Assembly (NCBI GenBank): GCA_037042915.1
Contig: CM073201.1
Span: 558,001 to 622,000, forward strand
DNA length: 64,000 nt
Origin: Auricularia sp. M13
Lineage: Eukaryota; Basidiomycota; Agaricomycetes; Auriculariales; Auriculariaceae
Direction of reading: 5' to 3'
Below are positions 1-10,731 of this stretch, piece after piece. Under the pieces are notes generated by a model. It did not search any database. It worked only from the letters and a program-made list of their open reading frames with translations, and was not told where the DNA came from. How positions within the stretch are numbered: position 1 is the first letter of the stretch; the number at the start of each line of letters is the position of its first letter. The translations under genes and the position numbers were made by a program.

Positions 1-778
1 CCACCCACGCGCCGACGTCCGACAGCTCGGCCAGCGAGAAGAGCAGGTCGATGCGCTTGTGCGTCGCGATGGGCGTGAGGTCCGCGCGGAAGCCGATGGG
101 CAGCTGCTTCTCGAGCAGCGTCTTGACCCAGGGGTGCGTCGTGTCGAGGTACAGATACTGCGCCCACGAGCGTTTCCAGCCGCCCTGGCGATGGAAGAAT
201 GGCGAGTGGCGGACGTACGGGTGCAGCATGCACGAGAGGCTGAAGAAATGGCTCTCGGTCTCGGCGTCGCCGACAAAGTGCCAGCCGCCGTACTTGAGCA
301 GGCGCAAAATGAACTTCTGCTTGTCGAACGGCGCCAGCTGGCAGCCCCGACGTGGCTGCCAGTCGTATGTCGACAGCTTCGAGCGCCAGTCCCACCAGGA
401 CGCGTTCTCGTTTTGCAGGTGAATCCAGGTCTCCTGGCTACTGGTGCAGCCAGTGAAGCCGCTGACCCTGTAGACGTCGTACGGGCTGGCCATCGTCGGG
501 TGCGGTGGTGGGCGCTGCACCCACTGCCCGTCCAGCCAGCGGTCATTTGGACAACGTGGCTGGCCCGAGTGGCTCTGCAGCGACGTGGGCAGCTTGCTCG
601 ACGGCGACGAGTCGGCCAAGAGCACAATCCAGGCGAAAATGAGCAAAGGAAAGACGAGAGCGCCAGCCTGGAGTCGTCGCGGCCAATTTAGCGGGTTCAG
701 GTGCGCTGGCCGCAGTTGTAGACTGAAACGTGTCAGCGCCGGGGCACCGTTCTGGCGCTGGGTTATTCACCTAGTCAT
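1..778 (-). CDS. PMR5/TBL-like (PC-esterase family) type II membrane protein, C-terminus cut off by window
   Basis: Two exons are visible: 771-778 carries ATG ACT AG, and 1-722 follows after a 48-nt intron (GTGAAT...TTTCAG, branch site CTGAC). The first exon is tiny but restores the frame exactly. About 20 residues of tail precede one hydrophobic helix (LVFPLLIFAWIVLLA), so the protein is probably a Golgi or secretory type II membrane protein. The lumenal part opens with CPNDRWLDGQW, followed by GFTGC and then GGWHFVGDAETESHFFSLSC. This order resembles plant TBL/PMR5 acyltransferases and their fungal relatives, which modify cell-surface glycans. In that family the second block normally reads GDS with the serine as nucleophile; here it reads GDA, so activity is uncertain. 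The substrate cannot be told from sequence. The reading frame is open to base 1, so the protein continues outside the window. Confidence 0.7.
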
Positions 779-1234
779 CTAAGCATGCAGGACGATGAGA
801 GCAGGAGACAAGAGTTGCGCGGGATCTGCGCTGCTTTCACAGCCGTGCCAGGGCGGAACCGGGATGGTATGTAATTAGCAAGCGCTAAATCCGACTCAGC
901 CGAGGTCCTTCTTGCAAGCTGTCCCAATGTTTCTCAGTTCGAATACCTTGGAACATACTCCGCGCCATAGAGCACTCTGTATGCAAACTTTTGATCCCTT
1001 TTACTTCAAAATATGAGTCGTGACCTCTTGCTCACCCCTCTACTCCTGCTGCACGATACACCGGGTGGGTACTTATCAAATACAGATGTTTCTATCATTA
1101 CAGTTGTGGCCTAGTAGGCGCTGACATGAGCAGGTATGCCCTGCGGGAATAATTCTCTGAAGAGGCTTGGATAGTGAATTTCGGCGACATCGGGATGACT
1201 CCTGCACATTGACTTGGTCAGCCAAGAGGTCAAA
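779..1234. other. intergenic, nothing recognised
   Basis: This is the 5' flank of the PMR5-like gene and the 3' flank of the 2OG oxygenase gene. I see no conserved reading frame, RNA gene or clear repeat. Confidence 0.6.
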
Positions 1235-2605
1235 TCAATTGCGATCAGTAGGCACGTACTTCACGCGTCCAATGAGCGCGACCTGTCCCGCCGGAAGGAC
1301 ACCGTACTCAGTGTAGTTGACAGCTGCGTCAGAGTTCGTCGTCAGTGTCCATTCGTTTGCAACGATAGAAAAGGAACGCACAGTCAGTCCTGGCTTTGCC
1401 ACGTTGATCTCGTTCCGCGAGAATCTCAGGTGGGACTGGGGGGTGTCAGTTTGAAATGTTTGACACTGTTCAAGGAGAGAAACGAACACTTCTCAAGAAG
1501 GCTGGCCGCCGCCTCGCCGAGGACGACGCGCTGCGCGATCATCTGGAAGAACGGTATCGAGTACCGCGGGCCCTTGCCTGGTTGTGGGGAGAGAACGCGA
1601 TGCGACGTGGCGACCGCAACTCCGGACGTCAGAGCCTCCAAACCTATTCATTGATTAGCCGTGCTGCCCCAAACAAGGTGGAAAGAACGTGCCTTTCCCG
1701 ATGTTCACCACGAAAGTGTTCGGCAGGGGCGGGACGTCGATCCACTCGCCTGCAACGTTTTGAACCTGGAGGCCGCGGTGTTCCGGAGAGGCTTGCAGGA
1801 GCTGAGCACACATGAAGGTTGTTCACTTCCCGTCACAGTCCATAGCAAGCTCCCGGATACGCACAAATGTGAGGAACCCCGAATCGTAATGCGGCCCGAC
1901 TCCCTGGTCGCTCTGCCCTTCGCGAACCTCAGGATACTTGATGATCTGATGCGATACGAGTTTCAGTGAACATTCCCAGGCCGGACAAAATGCGACGGGA
2001 TTTTACCTTGCCACGATGCTGCATCTCGCCCGGAGGCTCGAAGAATTCATACAGCGCGTCCGCAGGGAGCCCGAGCGCCTCGCTGACCAACCCCGTGAAG
2101 TCATGCGCGAGCTCGTCGAACTGGGCGAAGAAGCCCTCAACGACGGTCCTGAATCCCGGCAACTCCTCCTCTGTCGGCCACTGCGATACGGGCGCCAAGG
2201 TTCAGCAGAGCAAACATCTTCGAAGAAAAAGTATGGACGCACCTGCGACTTCCCCCACAACTTCAAATACTCCGGGTCGCCCTCGCGCCACCGATTCTCA
2301 TACGGCGTCGCCAAATCGAACTGCTCGCGCATATCCCGCGCCCCACGCGTGAACTCCGTGCCCAGCGACGTATACCCCAAGAAATGTTCGCTATTCCGCA
2401 TGGATAGGGCATCTTTACGCGCCTGCGGGAGCGCGAAGACGCGCGGGATCTGCGCGACGACGGGCGCGGCGTCGATCGGTGCGCCGCGCAGGTAGAGGAA
2501 GCCGACGTGCACGAGCGCGTGCCGCAGCTGCGCGAGGAACGCGCTGCGGTCGCTCGATAAGAGTGAGTATTCAAGGATGGGTATCGCTTGGAAGTCGGTC
2601 GACAT
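1235..2605 (-). CDS. 2-oxoglutarate/Fe(II)-dependent dioxygenase, isopenicillin-N-synthase-like
   Basis: Seven exons (2605-2243, 2180-2007, 1945-1865, 1801-1693, 1643-1488, 1435-1382, 1323-1235) give 341 residues. The N-terminal part (about 1-120) is the DIOX_N region, with IPILEYSLL and GFLYLRG. The catalytic barrel carries the iron triad His198-x-Asp200 (GPHYDSG) and His257 (ATSHRV), plus Arg269-x-Ser271 (GPRYSIPFF), which binds 2-oxoglutarate. The end (FPPEILAERD...TDSVNYTEYG) matches the usual tail of fungal members. All key residues are present, so an active oxygenase is expected, acting on an unknown small molecule in the cytosol. The start at 2605 is chosen because the family homology begins there, although an in-frame extension exists upstream. 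Intron 4 (1692-1644) starts with GC, not GT (AAAG|GCACGT); the alternative GT four bases further on brings a stop codon into frame. No clustered biosynthetic partner is seen. Confidence 0.88.
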
Positions 2606-3453
2606 GCCGGCGGATGTGGTGATGCGGGGAGAGAGAGAGGCGGGTGCGGGGATTGGGACCTGGAATGCTGCCACATGACGCCAGAAGCACGTGCTCCGAG
2701 CCAGGCCAATGGCAATTAATCGAGGGCTGTAAGTGTTTTTCTTGCGAGATCGTCGAATGAAATGCACTTTCCAGCGTCCTGTCACTCGGGGAACTGGAAA
2801 ATGATGGACGTGAGTTTGTTCGAAGGTCAAACAAATTGTTTGATCCACGTCAGATTTGCTTCCGGTGTAACTAGGAATGCTTCAAAGCTTCTGCAAGACC
2901 CTGCGAACGAGAGCTTTCAAGAGCACGAGGGGCGCGGATGCAGTGTCAAATCGGTATGGAGAATGCTGTGGAATCAGCGTCGAGACACACTTCCAGGTTC
3001 GAGGAAAGACTGGAGCGTTTTACTGCGCCCAATAAGATCATTCTGAATGGGCATGACGATCTTCATGCCTATCAACCCACTAGGATAACGCAATAGCATT
3101 CAAGGTCGAGTCGAGGGAGCGCTATGAAGGTAAGTAGTAAAGAGGGCGCGGCAAAGTTCGACCCAAACGTCCTTTGACGGGACGGCCACAAGTCGACAGG
3201 TTTCTACTTCATACCATCGTCTGCGCATCGGCTCGTAAGCTTTTAGGTGTCGCACACGAGCAAAGTCCGCTGTGGTGATGACGTCCAGGGGCAGGTCGTC
3301 CCCTTGAAGCAAAGATCAGAACGCAAAGGTATTTCTTGTCCAAGCCAAGGAGGTCAAATGTTCGTCCGTTGGGTCCGAATGACTATGCATTACAGGCGAT
3401 GATAAAATCTACAAGGCAGTGTGAGCGAATAATATGTTGCAGTCAACAGGAAA
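2606..3453. other. intergenic between oxygenase and cwc24, nothing firm
   Basis: This holds the promoter of the oxygenase and the 3' flank of cwc24. A 70-codon minus-strand frame at 3100-3312 has a protein-like look but no upstream exon, no family match I can name and no partner. I leave it unannotated. Confidence 0.55.
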
Positions 3454-4529
3454 TCAATCGTCATCGTCCCCACTGGCAGCGTCCAATCCTTCGACGGCGA
3501 CTCCTCCCTCTTTGTCGTCATCGTCGTCTCCAGCTTCGGCGTTGGCCTCTTTCGCCTTGCGCATCTTCTCTATAACCTTTTCTGCGCGATTAAATATGCC
3601 GTTCGTCGGCGCGCTGCATGCTAGACACTTCGGTGTCTTCGCAAAGCGTTTGATTGCGCACGCCGAACAGAAGTAATGGCCACAGCGCGTGACGACGGGA
3701 TCCGTGTAGGGCTTGCGGCAGATGAGACAGGCGAAAGGAATGTCCTCGTCCGAGTCGCTGTCAGACGATGACTCGCCACCAGGGCCTCCGCCTGTCTTCA
3801 ATTTACGCTGCATTTCGTCCCATTTCTTGTCGATCTGCCAACCGGACAAGTCTGAAATATCTGTGAGCAGGAATGAAGTCTGAAACAAACGGCGACTTTA
3901 CAGGTTCCTCGGTCGTGCAAGAATTTGCAGCTGTCGCCGAAACCACAATATCCGGTTTCTGGAGCAATTGTCAGCTCAGGCAGATAATGAATTACAAGAA
4001 ATAACGCACCTTTATAGTCCTTACATACGTCTGGCTGGTAGTCGACGATAGTGGCCGTGCGTATGGTGCTGTTGTTCATGCGGACAGGCCCCACCCGCAT
4101 CGTCTTCGGCACCTCTTGCTGCTTCTTAATCTTGTTGCCGTACGCCTTCACGCCGTGGTACAGGCCGTCGTCAGCATACTCCTCGTCCTCGCCGGGGCCC
4201 TTGACGCGCTGGCGCTTGGCGAGCATTTCCTCGGCCTCGTCGCCGTCCAGGATCTCGCGCGCGCTGGACGACACGGACTGCACGCCCGACGCCGCCCAGT
4301 GCACGTCGACTGGGTCCTCCTGCAGCTCGCGCTCCGACGCTGTGCGCTTTGTGCCGCTCGCGAGAAGCAGGTTGGCCGCTTTCTTCGTTGGCATTACGAC
4401 GGCGCTGGAGGCCGCCTCGGAAACGGCTGGCACGACCGCGCCGGAAGCGCTGGGCGACGCAGACCGCTTGCGCGCAGTCGCTGGGCGGCCCTTGCCTCGC
4501 TTGAATATCGCCACTGGAGCATCAGACAT
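3454..4529 (-). CDS. cwc24: pre-mRNA-splicing factor Cwc24 (RNF113 family), CCCH + RING
   Basis: Three exons (4529-4010, 3958-3902, 3860-3454) encode 327 residues. The N-terminal half is low-complexity and charged and carries the family segments YHGVKAYGN and YQPDVCKDYK. A CCCH zinc finger starts at Cys167 (C-x8-C-x5-C-x3-H, ending CKFLHDRGTY). A C3HC4 RING finger occupies about 237-274 (CLICRKPYTDPVVTRCGHYF, then CSAC and CLAC). The acidic tail is rich in Asp. Cwc24/RNF113 joins the activated spliceosome near the 5' splice site before the first transesterification step, in the nucleus. The two introns fall next to and inside the zinc-finger coding sequence and keep phase. The start at 4529 is the ATG that opens MSDAPVAIFKRGKGRP, a typical N-terminus of fungal homologues. 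An intact, single-copy housekeeping gene. Confidence 0.93.
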
Positions 4530-7500
4530 CGTAGCCGGCGCGCAAGTTGGAGGTCGGGTCAGAGTGGCGGAGGCGGGTGCAAATGGCCATGTTCCGCTCG
4601 TCCCGACCATCCTCATCTGGATGCTCCGCTTTGGGACTCTGACTCGCTGAGCGCACCCAGTTCATTCTCGAATATTCTCCACGACCCCAATGACTATCCC
4701 AGCTCTGTCTCACGCTCCCTGGTGCACGCGACGCCCAAAAGCCCCGTCGAGTTTGACGACACGTTCACACGCGCTCGCGGATATCTGTCAAGAGCGCTGC
4801 TACGCCCATCCTTGTCCAAATGCGATGATAGGCCTGGACAACCGAATGCTTGACACGCGTACGCTCCGGGGACACGCCACGCACGAGCTTCTTTCCGTCG
4901 TGGAACCTGTTCTCCGCTTCCTCGCGTTCTTGGACTCAACACAGGGCGCAATGCAATACAGCTCATCGCCAGCAGTTGGACGGTGTCTGCGCATCTGCGC
5001 GATGGGATCTGGGCAACCTCGCCGCAGCTCTCTCTCGCCGACATTGCCGTGAAGCTCGCTGTGTCACTCGCATTATCTCGTGTTTGCTGCATCCAGGCTG
5101 GAACAGGGCTATTATGCGTGCCGGGCTTGCTAGCCACGAAATCGCAAATATGGGCGGGACAGCATCCGCGAAGTCTCCATTGCATCGTTCCTGCTGGGCT
5201 TCCGACTTTTGATCTGATCTGGGACAGCAACAGTAGCCTTCTGTCCCCGTCCGCCCGCGCCTGCGCCACAGTGCCTCAGCGTCGTTAAGTATATGGATAA
5301 GAATGTCGCCTGGCCACGCGTTCGAGGCGCCGCGTCGAGCTTCACAACCGAGACGGGTGGCAAAGCCTAGTTGTCTGCTGAACTCCCGCTGGCAATCTGT
5401 GCCGGCCCGACGTGCCAGTGCCCTTCTGCCTGGACTCCCGAAAATTGTCATACATCGACGTAGTTGCCCATGCAATCACTCATGGCCCCGGCTGCAGCTT
5501 ATCCCGTCTATCCGCGCCCGTGGTATTTTTGTCTCTCTTGACGCACTTCAAGTTGTGGTCGTCCTGGTTCGGCACAATTACCGTCTACACCTTATTGGGG
5601 GTTGTTCGCATCCGCTCTTAGATGATGGCTTTTTCTAGACAGGGTTTGCTTCTGAACTTCGTCCATTATGTCTGAATCCCTTACTGATATGGTTGGTCTG
5701 CTGAGGGTCCGCCCAACATGTCTGGTCGGCGGAGGTGCCGTCTCTCCACCGCTCCCGCTAGGTATGCATATGTTCTGTTATTTTCGATCAAATCTGCATA
5801 TTCAGCGCGCAGGCACAGGACAAACGCGCGAAATATTTATCAAGTTTAAGGACGAGATCTTGACGCTGGAACCCTGGTTTCATCCCTCGCATGCATTGCG
5901 TGAGTTCTTATTTGGTCACTCGAGATTTTAGCACAATTTTTGGGTCTTCGCATGCGAGGCAGGTGATCAGTATGGGCCTTTGGACCTCGGACACCTTTCA
6001 GAAAGGTTCCTGCGTTCCCACTGCGAACTGCGCAGGCCATGCGCATCGTCGCATCGCAATCGGCGATCTCGCGAGCCTTCTCATGCTGCTGCCGTCCCGT
6101 CATTTCCGTTCTGAAGCTCATTTGTCGGAACCGAACATGAATCTGCGCTGACGCTCTTTCCTGACGCAACAGGCCGGAAAAGCCGCGGGCGGGAGCCAAT
6201 GCCATCGGATTGCCGTTTCTCTCTGCAAGGACGCGCGAAACACAGTGCATCCGCCATTCCGCCATGCCACTCATATCTACGTCATGCCGCTCATCCTCCT
6301 CGTTCCTGTAAACACCGGCTCGGCCTGACGGTCTGAATGGCGTTTCTCGAGGTCTTGGCAGCTCGCGCTATTCTCTATCTCACTGCACGCGCGCTCCGCG
6401 AGAGGTTCTGCCTCGCCGTGTGTTTGTTCTGAGTACTCTCATAGGCATGTCATTCGCGGCTCACGACTCGCAGCTCCGGAAGCCTGTCCCCCAAGCTCGT
6501 CACGGGCAGCCAATAGCTACGCGGTGCGAGATCTCCATCATGCATCCTTCTGGAACGTCGCCAAATTCATCTCTCCTGCTAGCCTCCCCGCCCGACCTGC
6601 CACTGGCCGCACGCTGGCCGGCATTAGGCCTTACTTGACTTGCAATGAACGGCGACGGACGCGACCTAGCCGCACGATCCTCCTCGCGCGCTCGACGCGC
6701 CCGTCCTGAGGGCAAGGGGCCTGGCAGCTGCAATCGAACGCGGGGTGACAGACGCCGTTGTTATTTGACTGTCACTTGCCATTGCTGGAAGTAACGTACC
6801 TCGCCCTATGTAACCCGACGGCTGGCTAATCCTCCCGATACCGTCCGTCCCAGTTGTGCGGGAAAACCATTAATGCCCAATGGCCGTGGCGGAGCATCCT
6901 GCGCAGGGGCATACGAGGATATTCCACACGCGGGGTGTCCCGTGAGCTTCTGGGTTCTGTCAGGAGAATATTACGGGTGTCTGGGAGTGCCGACGCTGAG
7001 CATGGCGCCGGCCTCCTCTTACTGGCGTGTGATGTGTTCGCGGGAATGATATTGATGATGGGAGGGCCCTTCTGAAAGCAACGCCTCTGCGTTCTACACG
7101 TGTCGAACCTTGAGCGAGAAGGCGAGAAGGGCGAGCTCCGTGGAGGGCGTGGAGCCGTGGAGCGAACCGACGCGCGTGCGGGAGCGTATCCAGTATAGGG
7201 CCCTATGAGCACTAGGGTTCTGCGCGTGGCAAAGGCATGGCGACGACGACTCCCCAGATGTCTCGAGTGAATAAGCGTTGCGGAGCTTAGAGCGGGAATC
7301 TGAACTCCCGCTTTTCCTATTTGCATCCCGCGCACGGGAGGGGACACGCCGACGCGTTCGCCTTGGGGCAGCTTGACGAGCACAGCCCGCTCACGGTCGT
7401 CCCGGTGGACTATCACAGGCGTGGGTGCTCTGACCACACTCCGCTGGCTTTGGCGGCCGTGGCTGACAGTGGGGGTAGCCATCCAACCCTCTTTGGCCGT

Positions 7501-8993
7501 CACAGCGGAGATTATCCGTATGGCTGAGCGCCCCGGTATCATCAACCGATTGCTCAACTCGTTCCGCTATCGATCCCACAAAAGAGCTGCCTGCAGATCC
7601 AGTGGACTGAGAGGACGGCGGGGGTCGTCTCTGCGGAGGTCGCGGCACTCGCACGACACCTGGAAGTTGCACATGCCGGTTCTCAATGGATTAGCTCGTT
7701 TAGCTCGCTACCAATTGTATTCCAAGCTGATCCGGCTGTCAGAGCGTGAGAAAATCCAATGGACTGCATGCACGCACAAGGTGTTGCGTCTCCGCAGACC
7801 CCTGTGCCAACACTTTGACGAGACGCGGACCCTTCTGATCGGACAGCTCTTCGACGTTTCTTCGAACAATACGGTTACGTAATATTTGTTGTTGGGAGGA
7901 CTCGCGCGAGGTATCTAAAGCACTCCCTCCACATGCGAATTGCGACTGGCAGCAGTGCCGAGTGCGTTACGGCGAAGGAAATAAGGATGTCTTCTCTATT
8001 CGACGGTCGACGGAGCGACGATAGCGCGGCGCTGTTCCAGAATCCCAGAAGGGCAGCGAATTGCGACGACGATGCCGGGGAGCACCCTGACCGGGCCCGG
8101 GAGCGGTAGAAGTGCAGCTGCCACTGTCCACCGCAACATTCAATGAGCAAGAAACGGTATAGCAGCTCCGACGAGTCAAAGTGCAGATTCGCTGTCGCGA
8201 TTCACGATGGGACGGACGGGCGTTCAACATTCATTCATTGGACGTTCGACGGTCAAACAACACAGGCTGCCAGTGCCAACTTGGGCTCTCAGGGGACAGC
8301 AACACCGAAGGACCGCAGCGCGCAAACGGAGAATGTATAACGCGCGCCACACGTCTGCCCTGGTTCTGGTTCTGGTTCTGCGAGTGGAGCCTCGGAGACA
8401 GGGACCCTGCAGCGCCGGGCGTCTTTGCCACGGTCGTCCTCCAGAGTCGCATTCACTACGACGATCCGGCCTGTCTCTCGTCTCTTATTGGGCAACTGCA
8501 AACGGCATGCATCCGCCCAATACAGTGTCGAGTTACCTTGGTGACCCAGCGCACGCCGAACGCTCGGATGCGGGAGCTGAAGGCCGCCGGTCAGGAGGCG
8601 CGGTCGACAGCGTTCCTGCATATCATCACCAGCGATCGCCAGCCACCGCGAGCAGAGGTTTCCAACGCGAGCATTGGACGTTTCAAGTGTGTAGAATGCT
8701 CGCAGGAGGACTCTAGAAGTCCGCGGCAGACAGCGCAACTGCCACGTCGGCAGCTCAGCGCGCTGGTCGACCTCGGTCATCTGACGCGCGAGCATCGCGT
8801 TCCTCAGCCTGTCGATTGCAAGAAGCAGGATGTATGCATGGTGTTGTGGTATGTAGTATGTAGTCTATGCGAAGAACACGTAAGAGTTGTCAGTAAGTAC
8901 TAGCTAGTAAAAGTGTCCGGGTCGTCGTAGGAAAATCGCCGCCCTCAGGCTAGAATACAGGTGAACGAGCAATGGTTCGATGTCGCCGAGCCC
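4530..8993. other. 4.5-kb stretch without a recognisable gene
   Basis: Both strands carry many overlapping GC-driven reading frames, but none shows a known domain, a plausible exon chain or conserved motifs. A short run of TGGTTC repeats occurs near 8358-8379. I see no inverted ends, no transposase-like or reverse-transcriptase-like peptide and no RNA gene. It may hold regulatory DNA or an unrecognised lineage-specific transcript. Confidence 0.5.
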
Positions 8994-9981
8994 TCAGACG
9001 ATTTCCTTCTTCTGGGCGCCGAAGGAGTGCGCGGGGTCGGCGTAGGGGTACTGTGTCGTGGGGTGGAGCAGCGACTGGTTCTGCTCGACGGGGAGCGGCT
9101 GGTGCGCGTAGTACGACTTGGGCGGGGCGGTGCCCTGCCAGTCGCGCTCGACGCTGCGGAACGCCTGCTCGTCGCTGAGCTGGCCGACGTAGCTCGACAC
9201 GATGTACGCGCCATCTGCACAGGATTGCGAACAACCGCTGGTCAGCTTCCTACGTAGAGCTGCGCAAGAAGGGTTCCCAGCACGTACAGAGCTGCACGAG
9301 CAACGAGATACCCAAGGTGACGGGGTACGCCCACTTAGCGCCCTTCGTGAGGCCGTCGCACACATCGTCCTTGATGTCGTCCGTGTTGACCTTCACGTCG
9401 CCGACCTGGGGCGCGTCGGGGATCTTCGCGAGCTCGCGCTGGCACGCGTCCGAGAGCTCCGCGCCGCCGTGGCGGTAGAGCATGTACAGGAAGTACGCGC
9501 CGGCCGCGGCGGACGCCACGAGCAGGATGTAGAGCACCGTCGAGTAGATCGCCACCAGCCCGCGGCTCCGCGAGATCGCGCCGATAAACCTGCGGGCATG
9601 GCATGTCAGCGCGCGTTTGGGAAGAGGAGGGGGGATGCGCACCCGAAGAACGCGGCGGCGGCCATGAGAGACTCGACGCTGCCGATCACAATGAACGCCG
9701 TGCGCGTCGCGCCGTGGACGTTTTCATCTGCGAACAGAGGATCTGAGCTCGGAGCTTCCACAGGCAAAAAGAGCTGAGGTGAGACGTACGGATGACGGTG
9801 TACCATATCAAGCCAGCAGCAGCACCGCCTATGTAATATTAATGGTTCCGTCAGCAAAGGAAGAAAAAAAACATCGATGCAGAATTTTCAAGCACGCACT
9901 GAAGATGAGCTGCAAAAACGACATGACGAACACGCCGAGGCGGACGGGGAGACAGCAGCAGAACGTGCGCGTGCGCGACAT
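8994..9981 (-). CDS. four-helix tetraspan membrane protein of unknown function
   Basis: Five exons (9981-9900, 9828-9790, 9742-9643, 9589-9288, 9214-8994) encode 247 residues. A short N-terminal tail with CCCLPVR is followed by helix 1 (GVFVMSFLQLIFSGAA), helix 2 (TAFIVIGSVESLMAAAAFFG), helix 3 (YSTVLYILLVASAAAGAYFL), a loop of roughly 55 residues and helix 4 (WAYPVTLGISLLVQLYGAYI). The loop between helices 3 and 4 has two cysteines, as in tetraspanin large loops, but the tetraspanin CCG signature is missing. The cytosolic tail is rich in Pro, Tyr and Gln. Such proteins are common in Agaricomycetes, but I know of no assigned function. The cysteine cluster before helix 1 could be palmitoylated (inference). 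The exon chain is well supported by phase and by continuous helices. Confidence 0.8.
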
Positions 9982-10634
9982 CGTAGCTCGTAGACGTGAA
10001 AAGCTGGGGGCGGGGAACGGTGGAAAAAAAGGAGGAGGAATGCAAGCGAGACAAGCGCGCCCGTCGCGCCCTTTATGTGTCAGGGCGCGCCGACGGCTGT
10101 GCAGCAGCGGCGACTGCGGGCTTCCTTACTGCAAGATTTTGCGCGCCGCCGTCCACCGCCTTCAGTTCCAAGCACAGCGTCAAGACGCACGGCCGAAATT
10201 TTACTCCGGGATTTTCCTGCCATTGGAGCGTGTTGTGTTGCAGTAAGTATGGTACTCTAACTTGATGTAGTGCTGCGTGCTGCAGAGCTGCCTCATGGGG
10301 TGCGCGAGGCGGCGACGAGAAGAACTTGAAGTTGTCCGCGGAGCGACGCGCGCGTGATGGTGGATCTGCACTGCAGCAGCTGCTGCTGCACAGCATCCAC
10401 TTTTCCGTCCGTATTGCCAAGTGCCAAGCCTTTGAGATATTATCGAGGAGGTACTTAGTAAGTTACATGACAAATTCAGGCTCTAAATCGAATCATGCAG
10501 CATCATGCATGGTACAGTACAGTACTGGTAACTTTCTTTCTATAAGTGAAAAAAATCATTACAGAAGTAACAGAGAACATGAGAGGTCTCAAGCAAAAGC
10601 TGAATATAAACCTGGGGGAGGAGAGGGGAAACAA
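9982..10634. other. intergenic between tetraspan gene and tRNA
   Basis: This is the promoter side of the tetraspan gene. Its upstream strand is pyrimidine-rich close to the ATG, as often seen at basidiomycete start sites, with an ACATAAAG box around 10071-10080 that could act as a TATA element. Short GTACAGTA-type repeats occur near 10510-10525. Confidence 0.45.
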
Positions 10635-10706
10635 GGCTCTGTAGTGTAGGGGTTATCACGGAGGATTCTGATTCCTTCAACTCTGGTTCGAATCCAGACA
10701 GGGTCA
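10635..10706 (+). tRNA. tRNA-Gln (anticodon CTG)
   Basis: The 72-nt sequence folds as a complete cloverleaf. The acceptor stem is GGCTCTG with CAGGGTC, followed by discriminator A. The D arm is GTG..CAC around a TAGGGGTTAT loop, the anticodon stem is GAGGA/TCCTT, and the 7-nt loop TTCTGAT has anticodon CTG at 10668-10670. A 4-nt variable loop precedes the T arm TCTGG-TTCGAAT-CCAGA. The D-arm sequence (TAGTGTAGGGGTTATCAC) is typical of eukaryotic glutamine tRNAs. There is no intron and CCA is not encoded, as expected for a nuclear gene. The internal B box is GGTTCGAATCC. Confidence 0.93.
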
Positions 10707-10720
10707 TCTTAGGAAATGCA

Positions 10721-10731
10721 TTTTCCTTTTT
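10721..10731 (+). terminator. RNA polymerase III T-run terminator of tRNA-Gln
   Basis: Runs of four and five T lie 15-25 nt after the discriminator base, the expected Pol III stop signal. Confidence 0.7.

Noticed and set aside
3100-3312. 70-codon minus-strand frame between the oxygenase and cwc24
   Set aside because: Somewhat protein-like, but no start context, no partner exon and no family I can name.
4694-5269. 191-codon minus-strand frame upstream of cwc24
   Set aside because: Several overlapping frames of similar length on both strands, none with a domain. Treated as chance.
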